Shown: piece after piece, positions 1 through 7,719 of the stretch
How the letters are laid out: every line of letters begins with the position of its first letter
Numbering within the stretch: the first letter of the stretch is position 1
Assembly (NCBI GenBank): GCA_021163945.1
Contig: JAGGTC010000167.1
Location: 1 to 13,568 of the forward strand
DNA from: Deltaproteobacteria bacterium
GTDB lineage: Bacteria; Desulfobacterota; Desulfofervidia; Desulfofervidales; DG-60
Direction: 5' to 3'
Length of the DNA stretch: 13,568 nt
Program-made: the position numbers and the translations under genes
The notes under the pieces: generated by a model
Seen by the model: only the letters and a program-made list of their open reading frames with translations
Databases searched by the model: none
What the model was told of the DNA's origin: nothing

Positions 1-440
1 GGAAATGGGTTATATGGCCTTTTTAGATAAAATCTTATAGTATATGTATCTGGCATTTCTATTTGCTTTATAATATTACCTATGTTGCATATATTTAGAG
101 CAATAGCCCTTTGGTAGACATGTACAATATCCTTGGCTGTGACCTCTAGGCCATTATGGAAGTGGATGCCCCTCTTTAAATAGACAGTCCAGACCAAGCC
201 ATCCTTAGAGACATCCCAAGATTTGGCCAAATCAGGCTCAAAAGGAACTTTGGCAAAATTTATTAAGCCATTGTAAATTAGAAAGTATATGGTTGCAGTA
301 GTGGTATCCCTTGGGGCCAAGGCACCAATAGATGTGGGCTTACTGGTAGTGCCAATATAGAATGTACCCCCATAGTGGGGGCCTTTATGGCAAGAAAATA
401 CAAGGGCAATAAAGATTGGAAATATCCTTTTAAAGGCCAT
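1..440 (-). CDS. ABC transporter substrate-binding lipoprotein, family 5 (partial, C-terminus off window)
   Basis: The visible 146 residues are the N-terminus of a family 5 (SBP_bac_5; peptide/nickel/opine type) extracytoplasmic binding protein. Such proteins capture a solute in the periplasm and deliver it to an ABC permease. A short hydrophobic leader is followed by a lipobox-like ALVFSC (lipidated Cys near residue 17), suggesting a lipoprotein. The family pattern follows: a repetitive early strand (GGTFYIGT), then PDLAKSWDVSKDGLVWTVYL and the motif GIHFHNGLEVTAKDIV, which is the usual 'FHdG-xxxTAxDV' signature. The remaining ~350 residues lie beyond position 1. The ATG at 440-438 overlaps the last codons of the TonB-dependent receptor gene by 11 nt, so the two are probably translationally coupled; no good Shine-Dalgarno is present. 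The ligand cannot be told from this part. Co-transcription with a receptor suggests both serve one uptake route. Confidence 0.85.
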   Translation of the reverse strand, partial: MAFKRIFPIFIALVFSCHKGPHYGGTFYIGTTSKPTSIGALAPRDTTTATIYFLIYNGLINFAKVPFEPDLAKSWDVSKDGLVWTVYLKRGIHFHNGLEVTAKDIVHVYQRAIALNICNIGNIIKQIEMPDTYTIRFYLKRPYNPF

Positions 441-2262
441 AATTAAATCTAATGCCTACCTCTATCTTCCTATCTGGTTGATAAAGTTCCGGAAGATACC
501 AGACCCCTGTATTAAATATGTTATATACAGAAATAAAGGCCTTACAAGATTTAAAGAGGTGGATAGTTGCCTTTCCATCCCAGATAAGGTGCCTATCATT
601 TGGCTTATAACGGCTTGGCATATTCCACCATGTATAATGGCCCCTGATAGAAAGAGAGAGGGTTTTATAACCATAATCAAGGCCAATTTTGTGGACAATC
701 CTGGGAATATAAGGAATAGTTTCACTTTTGTCAAGGCTGACAATATCATTAAAACTACCATTATAAAACATATTGATACCAAATGGAAGGTTAAACTGAA
801 ACCTCCCCTCTATTCCCAAACGACGCTCTTGCCTCACATTAATAGGCTTGTAAACGGGCATGCCGTCTAATTGGTCAACTATCCTTCGCTCCACTGCGTC
901 CCTTACCCTGGCATAGTAAAAGTTTATATTTCCTTCAAATATATGGTATTTTTTCTCTATGCCTGTTTCAAATATCCAGGCCCTCTCTGCCTTTAACCCT
1001 GGATTTGCCAATTGAAATGGTGGTATCTCGACATAGGTATAGCTCAACGGTGGATAAGCAAAACTCCTGCCAACGTGGAAACGAAAGCGAAAATCGTGGG
1101 GCATATCCCAAACTATTCCAAAGGAAGGGGAGAACCTTGAGCCAAATACTGTATGGTCATCAAACCTACCTCCAAGATTAAAGATAAAGGGGTTAATAGA
1201 AAATAAATTGTTTATATAAAAGGCCTTTTTTGTTACACTCTTAAAGTAGGTTTTAAGGCCTTTGATGTCACTTATCTTTGCCCTATCTATGTCTGTACCT
1301 ATTAAACATTGAAAATTAGACAATTTATAACTGCTATTTAAGGTAAAACCGATGGTGTTTTCAGTAGAGTGTATCTTTAAAAATGGTATTGAACTCCCTA
1401 TAGGATAATTATGAATTTCATTTTTTTGTCTAAGATAATGGAGTCCAAAAGAGGTATTTAGGTTTTCTATAAAGGCATAGTCTGCCTTAAGGCCTACTAT
1501 CTCCCTCTCATAGGCCCTTTCACTCCATCTTTTCTCCTCTGGAAACTCAAAGATTCCCCCATTTCCATCATTGTAGCTACCCCAGAGTGTAAGATCACCC
1601 CTTTCTAAAGTAAGGCCAAACTTTGCAAGGAAATTCTTTCCCTCAAACTCACTCTTTGGTCTATAACCACCTGTGGCTGCATAGCTACCAGAGAAAAAAT
1701 AACCCAGCCTATGTAATGAACCAGAAAGGCTAACCTCATGTCTGTGGGTATGGTCTTCCCCATAGCTAGTACATAGGCCTACTTTGGGCATCCTTGTCTT
1801 GCCAGGGGGGCTAGTGATGATATTTATTACCCCGCCCAAGGCAGAGCCCCATGAGGCAGAAGAGGCCCCTTTTAGGACCTCTATCTTTTCTATATCCTCA
1901 ATGGGCAGTTGAGAGAGGTCTGCAATTCCCTCTGTATTTAGATTTAGGGGGATGCCATCTATCATCACCGTTACATGATATTCCTTTGAACCCTGGATAA
2001 TGGCAGAGGCAGGATACCCCAGCCATCCAGGCCTGTCTACAACTACATAGGGAATAAGCCGTAATACCTCTGCTACATCCCTTGCTGGGAGCCTTTCAAT
2101 CTCCTCTTTGGTAATTATTGTAACAGGTTGGGCTATTTCTGTTAGGGGGGTAGGGATTCTAGTAGCTGTAACTATAACAGGAGATAACTTTACTACAGCC
2201 ACTTGGCCAATGGCTATGCTGGATAAAAATAAGATAAAAACAGATAGATACAATATTCTCAT
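430..2262 (-). CDS. TonB-dependent outer-membrane receptor (BtuB-like architecture)
   Basis: This 610-residue protein is a TonB-dependent transporter that imports a scarce ligand across the outer membrane using TonB energy. It has a signal peptide (residues 1-19, likely cut after AIG), then a TonB-box-like segment SPVIVTATR (27-35). A plug domain (about 38-150) carries the usual VMIDGIPLN, IEKIEVLKG and GALGGVINIIT-type motifs (here SALGGVINIIT). The rest is a beta-barrel rich in alternating aromatic residues, ending at IRFNYGL. The length matches BtuB-type receptors (about 610). The substrate is unknown: the plug resembles cobalamin/siderophore receptors, but the 103-nt upstream region is too short for a cobalamin riboswitch and shows none. 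The gene overlaps the following binding-protein gene and is divergent from the radical SAM gene. No Shine-Dalgarno precedes the ATG; a consensus -35 (TTGACA) lies close upstream. Confidence 0.92.
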   Translation of the reverse strand: MRILYLSVFILFLSSIAIGQVAVVKLSPVIVTATRIPTPLTEIAQPVTIITKEEIERLPARDVAEVLRLIPYVVVDRPGWLGYPASAIIQGSKEYHVTVMIDGIPLNLNTEGIADLSQLPIEDIEKIEVLKGASSASWGSALGGVINIITSPPGKTRMPKVGLCTSYGEDHTHRHEVSLSGSLHRLGYFFSGSYAATGGYRPKSEFEGKNFLAKFGLTLERGDLTLWGSYNDGNGGIFEFPEEKRWSERAYEREIVGLKADYAFIENLNTSFGLHYLRQKNEIHNYPIGSSIPFLKIHSTENTIGFTLNSSYKLSNFQCLIGTDIDRAKISDIKGLKTYFKSVTKKAFYINNLFSINPFIFNLGGRFDDHTVFGSRFSPSFGIVWDMPHDFRFRFHVGRSFAYPPLSYTYVEIPPFQLANPGLKAERAWIFETGIEKKYHIFEGNINFYYARVRDAVERRIVDQLDGMPVYKPINVRQERRLGIEGRFQFNLPFGINMFYNGSFNDIVSLDKSETIPYIPRIVHKIGLDYGYKTLSLSIRGHYTWWNMPSRYKPNDRHLIWDGKATIHLFKSCKAFISVYNIFNTGVWYLPELYQPDRKIEVGIRFNYGL

Positions 2263-2269
2263 AACAAAA

Positions 2270-2298
2270 TTTATTTAATAAATATCTCTTTATGTCAA
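2270..2298 (-). promoter_or_regulatory. Putative promoter of the TonB-dependent receptor operon
   Basis: On the minus strand a perfect -35 TTGACA (2298-2293) is followed after 17 nt by AATAAA (2275-2270), a 4-of-6 match to the -10 consensus. Transcription would begin about 1 nt before the receptor ATG at 2262, giving an almost leaderless mRNA. This agrees with the lack of a Shine-Dalgarno. The -10 is weak, so the exact position is uncertain. Confidence 0.45.
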
Positions 2299-2330
2299 TT
2301 GTCTTTACCTTATAATCAGGATAAAAAAAT

Positions 2331-2359
2331 TTGCCTAATATGGATTTTCATTATATGAT
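2331..2359 (+). promoter_or_regulatory. Putative leaderless promoter of the radical SAM gene
   Basis: TTGCCT (2331-2336), a 17-nt spacer and TATGAT (2354-2359) form a good sigma-70-type promoter. The expected start, about 7 nt after the -10, falls on the A of the ATG at 2366. There is no Shine-Dalgarno before this ATG, so the transcript is probably leaderless. A perfect TATAAT at 2311-2316 is an alternative -10 but has no matching -35 at the right distance. Confidence 0.5.
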
Positions 2360-2365
2360 AGTTTT

Positions 2366-3475
2366 ATGGGCAGATGCCGGTATTGTGGAAATTCATCAAT
2401 AATAATCTCTGACTCCCTGGGGTATTGTTATGATTGTATTAGAGGGCATTGGGAGGAGGTATATCAAGAAATTTTTAAGGTCCATGAAAATAGTAGGGTC
2501 ATCTTTGGACTTCCTCCTTCTGTGCCCAAGACAGAAAATGGCCACACCTGTCAGTTGTGTGCCAACAGATGCAAGATAGGTGAAAATAGCAAGGGATTCT
2601 GTGGTATTAGAGAAAACAAAAAGGGCAGAATCATCGGTGGTACAAAAAGGGGCAATTTGAGATTTTATTATGACCCACTGCCTACCAATTGTGTTGCAGA
2701 CTGGGTGTGTCCAGGGGGGACAGGCGCAGGTTATCCCAAATATGCTAATAGAAAAGAGGCAGAGTATGGCTACTATAACCTTGCTGTTTTTTATCAGGCA
2801 TGTAACTTTAACTGTCTTTATTGCCAAAATTGGACATTTAAGTATGGTTTAAGGCAACCAAATTGGGTAAGTGTTGAGGAATTGGCAAATGCTGCATTAA
2901 GAGAGAATGTCAGTTGCATTTGCTTTTTTGGGGGGGACCCTACCCCTCAGGTGATCCATGCACTGGCATCTGTAAGACTTGCACTAAAGAAGAAAAAAGG
3001 GCAAATTTTACGCATCTGCTGGGAGACTAATGGTTCAGTAAACCCAAAGATTCTAGAAAAAATGGCTCAATTTTCTTTAGAGACTGGTGGTTGCATCAAA
3101 TTTGACCTCAAGGCCTGGCATGAACCTGTACATAAGGCACTATGTGGTGTCTCTAATCAACAAACCCTGAACAACTTTAGATGGCTTTCTGGACTAATAG
3201 ATGAGCGCAAAGAGCCACCACTGCTCATTGCCAGTACATTATTAGTGCCAGGTTATGTAGATGTATCCGAAGTGAGAGAGATTGCGTCTTTCATAGCCAG
3301 TTTAAATCCGAATATCCCTTATAGCCTATTAGGATTTTATCCCCATTTTTTTATGAAAGATCTACCAACCACATCCCTTTCTCATGCCCTTAGATGCCTA
3401 GAAGCGGCCAAAAAGGTAGGATTAAAAAGGGTCAGGATAGGAAACCAACATCTTTTAGGTCATTCTTATGATTAA
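2366..3475 (+). CDS. Radical SAM enzyme, AmrS/PflA-like, with N-terminal zinc-ribbon-like Cys motifs
   Basis: This 369-residue enzyme has the radical SAM signature CNFNCLYC (Cys146, Cys150, Cys153), which binds the 4Fe-4S cluster that cleaves S-adenosylmethionine. A GGDPTP motif near 189-194 corresponds to the SAM-binding GGEP motif of the family. Before the SAM core lies CQLCANRC...GFCGIRENKKG (62-87), characteristic of AmmeMemoRadiSam/PflA-activase-like proteins. At the extreme N-terminus two CxxC pairs (Cys4/7 and Cys21/24) look like a small zinc ribbon. Further Cys at 109 and 115 (PTNCVADWVC) may hold another metal site. The substrate is unknown; no AMMECR1 or Memo gene is beside it. MGRCRYCG places the first zinc ligand at residue 4, which supports this start. 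The gene is divergent from the receptor gene, and its stop overlaps the kinase stop by 4 nt. Confidence 0.85.
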   Translation: MGRCRYCGNSSIIISDSLGYCYDCIRGHWEEVYQEIFKVHENSRVIFGLPPSVPKTENGHTCQLCANRCKIGENSKGFCGIRENKKGRIIGGTKRGNLRFYYDPLPTNCVADWVCPGGTGAGYPKYANRKEAEYGYYNLAVFYQACNFNCLYCQNWTFKYGLRQPNWVSVEELANAALRENVSCICFFGGDPTPQVIHALASVRLALKKKKGQILRICWETNGSVNPKILEKMAQFSLETGGCIKFDLKAWHEPVHKALCGVSNQQTLNNFRWLSGLIDERKEPPLLIASTLLVPGYVDVSEVREIASFIASLNPNIPYSLLGFYPHFFMKDLPTTSLSHALRCLEAAKKVGLKRVRIGNQHLLGHSYD

Positions 3476-5862
3476 TTTACATTTCTTAATATCTGACTTA
3501 CCTTGCTTATAAGTTCATTTGAGGTAAAGGGCTTGCTCATAAATGGTAATTGTTTTTCTGATATAAATCGATAATTTGACTTATCATGGCTATAACCACT
3601 TATAAAAAGAAATTTGGTCTTTGGGTGCTGTTTAGATATTACTTGATATGCCTGGCGACCACCCATCTTGGGCATAATCAAGTCCATTATGATTAAATCA
3701 AAATCTCTCCCCTTACACAATTTTATCGCTTCTTCTCCATCGGGTGCTATCATTACGCTATAACCATGATTTTTCAAAATCTCTGCTACTAGTGCACGCA
3801 CTGCCTCCTCATCCTCAACTACCAAAATTGTCCCCTTTCCAGGCGGGACTGATACCTCTTGCAGACTGGTCTTAGTACTTGGAACCCTTTCTTCAATAAT
3901 GGGCAAATAGACCTTAAAAACTGACCCTTTGCCAGGATTACTCTCTACATCAATAAGACCTTTATGCTGCTTTACTAAACTATACACTATGGCAAGTCCT
4001 AATCCTGTGCCTCTATCAGGTGCCTTAGTGGTAAAAAATGGTTCAAAGATATGATTTTTAACTTTGTTATCCATACCAATCCCAGTATCCTCAACCATGA
4101 GCATTACATAATCCCCTGGCCTTGCCCAGGGATGTTCCCTGCAATGTTCATCGCCAAGTTTCACATTCCTTGTCCTAACAGTAAGCCTTCCTCCATTTGG
4201 CATGGCATCCCTAGCATTGGTACAGAGGTTGATAAATATCTCCTCTAGGGCACCTGGGTCGGCTTTTAGGTTGGCTTGTTCTGCCTCCAGGCTCACTTTA
4301 AGTTCAATGTCCTCACCAATAATCCGTTCAAGCAATTTAATAAGATCCTTCAAAATTTCATTTAGATTTATTGCCTGCATATCAAGCACTTTTTTCCGGC
4401 TGAAAGCTAAGAGCTTACTGATTAAATTAATTGCACGATTTACCTCTTGTCTAATATTTTTTAAGTATCTATAAATTGGATGTTCAGGAGAGATCTGTAG
4501 CAGGGCAAAATCAGTATAACCTATAATAGCTGTGAGAATGTTATTAAAGTCATGGGCAATCCCACCTACCAGCGTACCAATGGCCTCCATCTTTTGTGCT
4601 TGTCTAAGCTGTGCCTCAAGCCTTTTTTGGGCTGTAATATCTATTAGTACCCCAGCAATCACTGGACGATTTTGATAAATAGCCTGTGCCCCATATACCT
4701 TGCAATGGATTATCTCCCCATCCTTCTTTAGCCCCCGAAATGTATAACTCATACCTTTTATTTTCCCTTCCAAACGCCTTCGAATATTCTTGCGCACAAG
4801 CCACCTATCCTCAGGTGCTGTCAATTCTAATGGTCCCTTTTTTCCTATAAGCTCATCTGGGGTATAGCCAAATATCTCAGCCAGATGCTCATTGACATAA
4901 TCAAATACATCCTCTCTTAAAATATATATTCCTACCAACGATTGCTCTACAAGACTGCGATATTTTTGTTCACTTTCTTTTAATGCCTCCTCTGCTAGCT
5001 TACACTCAATGGCCTTGCTGATATTCTCAGCAACAGCCCTTAAGGCAAGGATCTCTAGTGTCTTCCACTTACGCCTCTTTTCTGTTTCATAGGCCATAAA
5101 TCCATACAGCTTTCCACCTACGTATATTGGAATAGCAAGGAGTGAAAAGATCCTTTGTTTCTCTAAAATTGCCCTTTCAACTGATGTTATCTCTTGCATT
5201 TTAGAAACATCTTCAATGTTTATGACCTCATTATTTTTCAGCCTCTCCATCAGCCAAGGAAATGTAGTTACATCGAGATTTTTTAAATTTTGAATCCGAT
5301 AAGCAGGCCCCTTGGCTACCCATTCATGGGTGCTTCTCATACTACTATCAGATATCCTAAAAAGGTGGGCACGATTTACCCCAAGCACCTTGCCAAATAG
5401 CTCTAAGGTCAGATTAATACCTCTATCTATGTCTTCAATTTGAATGAGGCTTGAAGATATCTCAAATAGGCACTTTTCTATTTGAATTTGATATTCGACT
5501 TCTTTCTTAAGCTCGGTAATATCTCTAAGTACAGAAATAGTAGTCTCTCCATCAGGCAGGAGAATTACAGCTCGATCAATGATCCGCCTCTCCCCTTTAG
5601 CCGTTATAAGGGTAAATTGATAACGCGGGGGGGAAAGGGCTGGGTCAATTCTTCTTTTTTTATGATAACTCAGTATCCTTTCCCAATCTTCAGGGTCTAC
5701 ATATTCAAAAAAGGACTTACCTATAATATGCTCTATTTTCTCACCGACAAGATCTGAAAATGCACGATTTGCAAGCTTTATCCTGGCCTCTTTTCCTACA
5801 AGGACTATGGGGTCAGGATTTTTTTCAAAAAGAAGCTTATATTCTTTATTAATTATGGTCAT
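3472..5862 (-). CDS. Cytoplasmic hybrid sensor histidine kinase (PAS-GAF-PAS-HisKA-HATPase-REC)
   Basis: This 796-residue hybrid kinase shows, in order, a PAS domain (about 5-118), a GAF-like domain (about 125-287), a second PAS (about 298-412) and a dimerisation/phosphoacceptor domain with His437 in GGIAHDFNN. The ATPase domain follows (about 535-655), with N box NLCTNARDAM, G1 DTGIGM (592-597), F box FEPFFTTK and G2 GTGLGL. The C-terminal receiver (about 678-794) has the phosphoacceptor Asp727 in IIMDLIMP and Lys777 in SKPF. No transmembrane segment is visible, so it senses an internal signal such as redox state, a gas or a small ligand; the input is unknown. The terminal receiver suggests a phosphorelay through a separate phosphotransfer protein, not seen here. 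No Shine-Dalgarno precedes the ATG; a promoter lies directly upstream. All catalytic motifs are intact. Confidence 0.93.
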   Translation of the reverse strand: MTIINKEYKLLFEKNPDPIVLVGKEARIKLANRAFSDLVGEKIEHIIGKSFFEYVDPEDWERILSYHKKRRIDPALSPPRYQFTLITAKGERRIIDRAVILLPDGETTISVLRDITELKKEVEYQIQIEKCLFEISSSLIQIEDIDRGINLTLELFGKVLGVNRAHLFRISDSSMRSTHEWVAKGPAYRIQNLKNLDVTTFPWLMERLKNNEVINIEDVSKMQEITSVERAILEKQRIFSLLAIPIYVGGKLYGFMAYETEKRRKWKTLEILALRAVAENISKAIECKLAEEALKESEQKYRSLVEQSLVGIYILREDVFDYVNEHLAEIFGYTPDELIGKKGPLELTAPEDRWLVRKNIRRRLEGKIKGMSYTFRGLKKDGEIIHCKVYGAQAIYQNRPVIAGVLIDITAQKRLEAQLRQAQKMEAIGTLVGGIAHDFNNILTAIIGYTDFALLQISPEHPIYRYLKNIRQEVNRAINLISKLLAFSRKKVLDMQAINLNEILKDLIKLLERIIGEDIELKVSLEAEQANLKADPGALEEIFINLCTNARDAMPNGGRLTVRTRNVKLGDEHCREHPWARPGDYVMLMVEDTGIGMDNKVKNHIFEPFFTTKAPDRGTGLGLAIVYSLVKQHKGLIDVESNPGKGSVFKVYLPIIEERVPSTKTSLQEVSVPPGKGTILVVEDEEAVRALVAEILKNHGYSVMIAPDGEEAIKLCKGRDFDLIIMDLIMPKMGGRQAYQVISKQHPKTKFLFISGYSHDKSNYRFISEKQLPFMSKPFTSNELISKVSQILRNVN

Positions 5863-5876
5863 ATTATAGAATTATT

Positions 5877-5905
5877 TTTATACAAAGAAGGATAAAAACA
5901 GACAA
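5877..5905 (-). promoter_or_regulatory. Putative promoter of the hybrid kinase gene
   Basis: On the minus strand TTGTCT (5905-5900), a 17-nt spacer and TATAAA (5882-5877) form a sigma-70-type promoter. The start would be near 5870, leaving only about 8 nt before the ATG at 5862. This is too short for a normal ribosome-binding site and none is seen. A second TATAAT abuts the ATG (5868-5863) but would start transcription inside the gene. Confidence 0.5.
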
Positions 5906-5913
5906 TAATAAAG

Positions 5914-5929
5914 AAAACCCCAACCTGGG
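5914..5929 (-). terminator. Weak candidate terminator after the cytochrome genes
   Basis: Downstream of the lipoprotein cytochrome, reading the minus strand, a short stem CCCA/TGGG (5919-5922 with 5926-5929, 3-nt loop) is followed by GTTTTCTTTATT. The stem has only 4 pairs, so this is a weak candidate; no better stem-loop is present in the 109-nt gap. Confidence 0.3.
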
Positions 5930-5971
5930 ATGAAAAACTTTTTAACTATAATTCTATCTTTGTCACTTGCT

Positions 5972-6871
5972 CTACTCAGCTGCCACCTTTGTAGGTAAGT
6001 TATGTGGATCTATATGACACTCTAAGCAGTTAGGAAACTTCATAAGCAATGCTTTAGTATGTGGTTGCCCATGACACATCTCACATTTAGGTATGTATTT
6101 GTGTTTGCCATGACACCTAACACAGGCTACATCATGGTGTTTACTCTTATTGTGGGCTAGGGTATCTGCTATCTCTCCATGACAAGCAGCGCATATCTCA
6201 TTGGGTGTATCTAGTGCATATTTTAAACGACGTGTAGGGCTATGCACTGGATGGCAGGCCAGGCATTGTTTGTTGGTAGTAAGAGTGGCTGTGTGGGGCT
6301 CATGACAATCCATACAAGATGGAATATAACCATGTTTTTCATGACAGGCCGAACACCCTATCTCAGTATGTTTACTAAGAAACTGATTTACTTCCTTTGC
6401 CTCTTTTGAGTGGCAAGTAGCACAATTGTTTTCTAGGAATGCACTCATAGGGATCCTTAATGGGGCATGGGGTTCTATATGACACATACTACACTTTGCC
6501 AATTTTTCACCATGGCAAACACCATGACACCTCTCACACTTGGGCATGATCTCTACCCAGTTTTGTTTTATAGGATTGTACACATGGAATTCTTTATGAC
6601 AATCAGTGCAAAGTACTCCTTTATGTTTGGCCCCCTCCTTTTGGAGAAGACCATAGAGGAATGAATGGCATCTGCCACACTCTGCTGGTGTTAATGGTTT
6701 TAGCTTTTCAGTATAAAAATTTGTTGGTTTAGTTACCTCTTCTTCTACCTTCTTTTCAACGACAGGGGGTGCAGCTGCTGTTTCTTTGGGTAATTGTTGA
6801 ATACACCCAGCTAGCAAAAAGACAAAAGATACTCCTATTACCAGAAAAAGTGATCTTTTTCTTATTTCCAT
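5972..6871 (-). CDS. Dodecaheme c-type cytochrome lipoprotein (three tetraheme modules)
   Basis: This 299-residue protein has 12 CXXCH haem-binding motifs, starting at residues 65, 88, 112, 127, 150, 173, 186, 203, 227, 250, 263 and 282. A signal peptide ends in the lipobox LLAGC (Cys23), followed by a Pro/Glu/Lys-rich linker (about 25-60), so the haem domain is probably tethered to a membrane by a lipid. The haem region divides into three tetraheme modules (65-135, 150-210, 227-290). Each has four extra conserved His, enough for bis-His ligation of all haems. The expected role is electron transfer in the periplasm or at the outer membrane; the partner is unknown. It is paralogous along its whole haem region to the cytochrome encoded 14 nt upstream. 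A strong GGAGGAG site precedes the ATG. Oddity: an extra Cys119 in CERCHGVCH, next to the presumed distal His120, is absent from the paralogue. Confidence 0.93.
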   Translation of the reverse strand: MEIRKRSLFLVIGVSFVFLLAGCIQQLPKETAAAPPVVEKKVEEEVTKPTNFYTEKLKPLTPAECGRCHSFLYGLLQKEGAKHKGVLCTDCHKEFHVYNPIKQNWVEIMPKCERCHGVCHGEKLAKCSMCHIEPHAPLRIPMSAFLENNCATCHSKEAKEVNQFLSKHTEIGCSACHEKHGYIPSCMDCHEPHTATLTTNKQCLACHPVHSPTRRLKYALDTPNEICAACHGEIADTLAHNKSKHHDVACVRCHGKHKYIPKCEMCHGQPHTKALLMKFPNCLECHIDPHNLPTKVAAE

Positions 6872-6885
6872 AGCTTTACTCCTCC

Positions 6886-7686
6886 TTATTTTTGTAAGTT
6901 ATGGGCATCAACATGACACATAACACACTGAGGGAATTTCTTTACCATCTGTGGGGGATGTGGTGAACCATGGCATGTCTCACATGCTGGAATCACACCA
7001 TGATTAGTACGATGGCAATAAGCGCAGGCTAGTTTATGGTGTTTTGTTTTGTTTTTAGCTAAAATACTAGCAATCTCACCATGACATGCAGCACAATAAC
7101 TATTAGGGGTATCATTTGCATAACTAATCACCAAGGGTTTATGTGGTGGATGGCAAGCTAAACAGTCTTTATTTTTCATTTCTGGTGAATGGGCTGTATG
7201 ACACCTTAGACATGGTGGAATCTCTCTATGTTTTGTATGACATGTATTGCATGCAAGGTCTGTATGGGCACTTGGATGTGCCTTTAGTTGTTGTTCTTCT
7301 TTTGTATGACAGGTTAAACAGGCCTCTACTATTTTCCCCTGAAATTTTATATTTAAAGGCATATGAGGATTTGTGTGGCAACCAAGACAATTTTCTAATT
7401 CAAAGTGGGGCTTCCCAGAGTGACACATATCACATTTTGGGATGACTGCCTCCTTTGCCTGCATAGGGGGATGTCCCTCATGACAATCTAAACAACTTAC
7501 TTCTGTCTTATGTTTTGCCCCATCTTTTTCTACCTCACCAACTACTTTTGGGTGACACTTTATACAATCTTGGACTGTGAGTTGTGCTGTCTCTTGCCCT
7601 TTTAAATTTTTATGTTCAAAAAGAAAGAAGGCACATATAAGAATCAAAAACAATGTCAACCCTGCTTTCAAACTTCGATAACTCAT
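6886..7686 (-). CDS. Dodecaheme c-type cytochrome, periplasmic (three tetraheme modules)
   Basis: This 266-residue protein has 12 CXXCH motifs, starting at residues 41, 65, 85, 100, 123, 146, 159, 175, 198, 221, 235 and 254. The N-terminal hydrophobic stretch (about 9-23) is a Sec signal or an uncleaved anchor. The Cys18 context (LILIC) lacks a small residue at -1 and is not a convincing lipobox, unlike the neighbour. The three tetraheme modules (41-108, 123-182, 198-262) share the order CxxCH ... KH or AH ... CxxCH-xx(x)-H ... (I)P-x-CxxCH-x(2-4)-H ... CxxCH-xx-H. It is the first gene of a two-gene cytochrome operon, with a GAGGAG ribosome-binding site 6-7 nt before the ATG and a consensus promoter upstream. 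It probably exchanges electrons with the lipoprotein paralogue, though this is inferred only from linkage. A specific named family could not be assigned. Confidence 0.93.
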   Translation of the reverse strand: MSYRSLKAGLTLFLILICAFFLFEHKNLKGQETAQLTVQDCIKCHPKVVGEVEKDGAKHKTEVSCLDCHEGHPPMQAKEAVIPKCDMCHSGKPHFELENCLGCHTNPHMPLNIKFQGKIVEACLTCHTKEEQQLKAHPSAHTDLACNTCHTKHREIPPCLRCHTAHSPEMKNKDCLACHPPHKPLVISYANDTPNSYCAACHGEIASILAKNKTKHHKLACAYCHRTNHGVIPACETCHGSPHPPQMVKKFPQCVMCHVDAHNLQK

Positions 7687-7719
7687 TTTCCACTCCTCAC
7701 ATTAGTCTTTAACCTTAAA

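Noticed and set aside
51..78. TGGCAT ... TTGCT resembling a sigma-54 promoter
   Set aside because: Spacing is one base too long and it lies inside the coding region of the binding protein; no gene follows on that strand nearby.
478..870. Open frame of 130 codons on the plus strand inside the receptor gene
   Set aside because: Antisense shadow of the TonB-dependent receptor; no ribosome-binding site, no recognisable domain.
2311..2316. Perfect TATAAT as -10 of the radical SAM gene
   Set aside because: No acceptable -35 at 16-18 nt; the TTGCCT/TATGAT pair nearer the start has better spacing. It is kept only as an alternative.
2263..2365. Cobalamin riboswitch upstream of the BtuB-like receptor
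   Set aside because: The gap is only 103 nt, AT-rich, and holds no B12-box-like or multi-stem structure.
5863..5868. TATAAT directly before the kinase ATG as its -10
   Set aside because: Transcription would start inside the gene; the TTGTCT-17-TATAAA pair just upstream fits better.
5972..7686. The repeated CXXCH pattern as a nucleotide tandem repeat or CRISPR-like array
   Set aside because: The periodicity is at protein level (haem motifs) with irregular spacing; no identical DNA repeat units are present.
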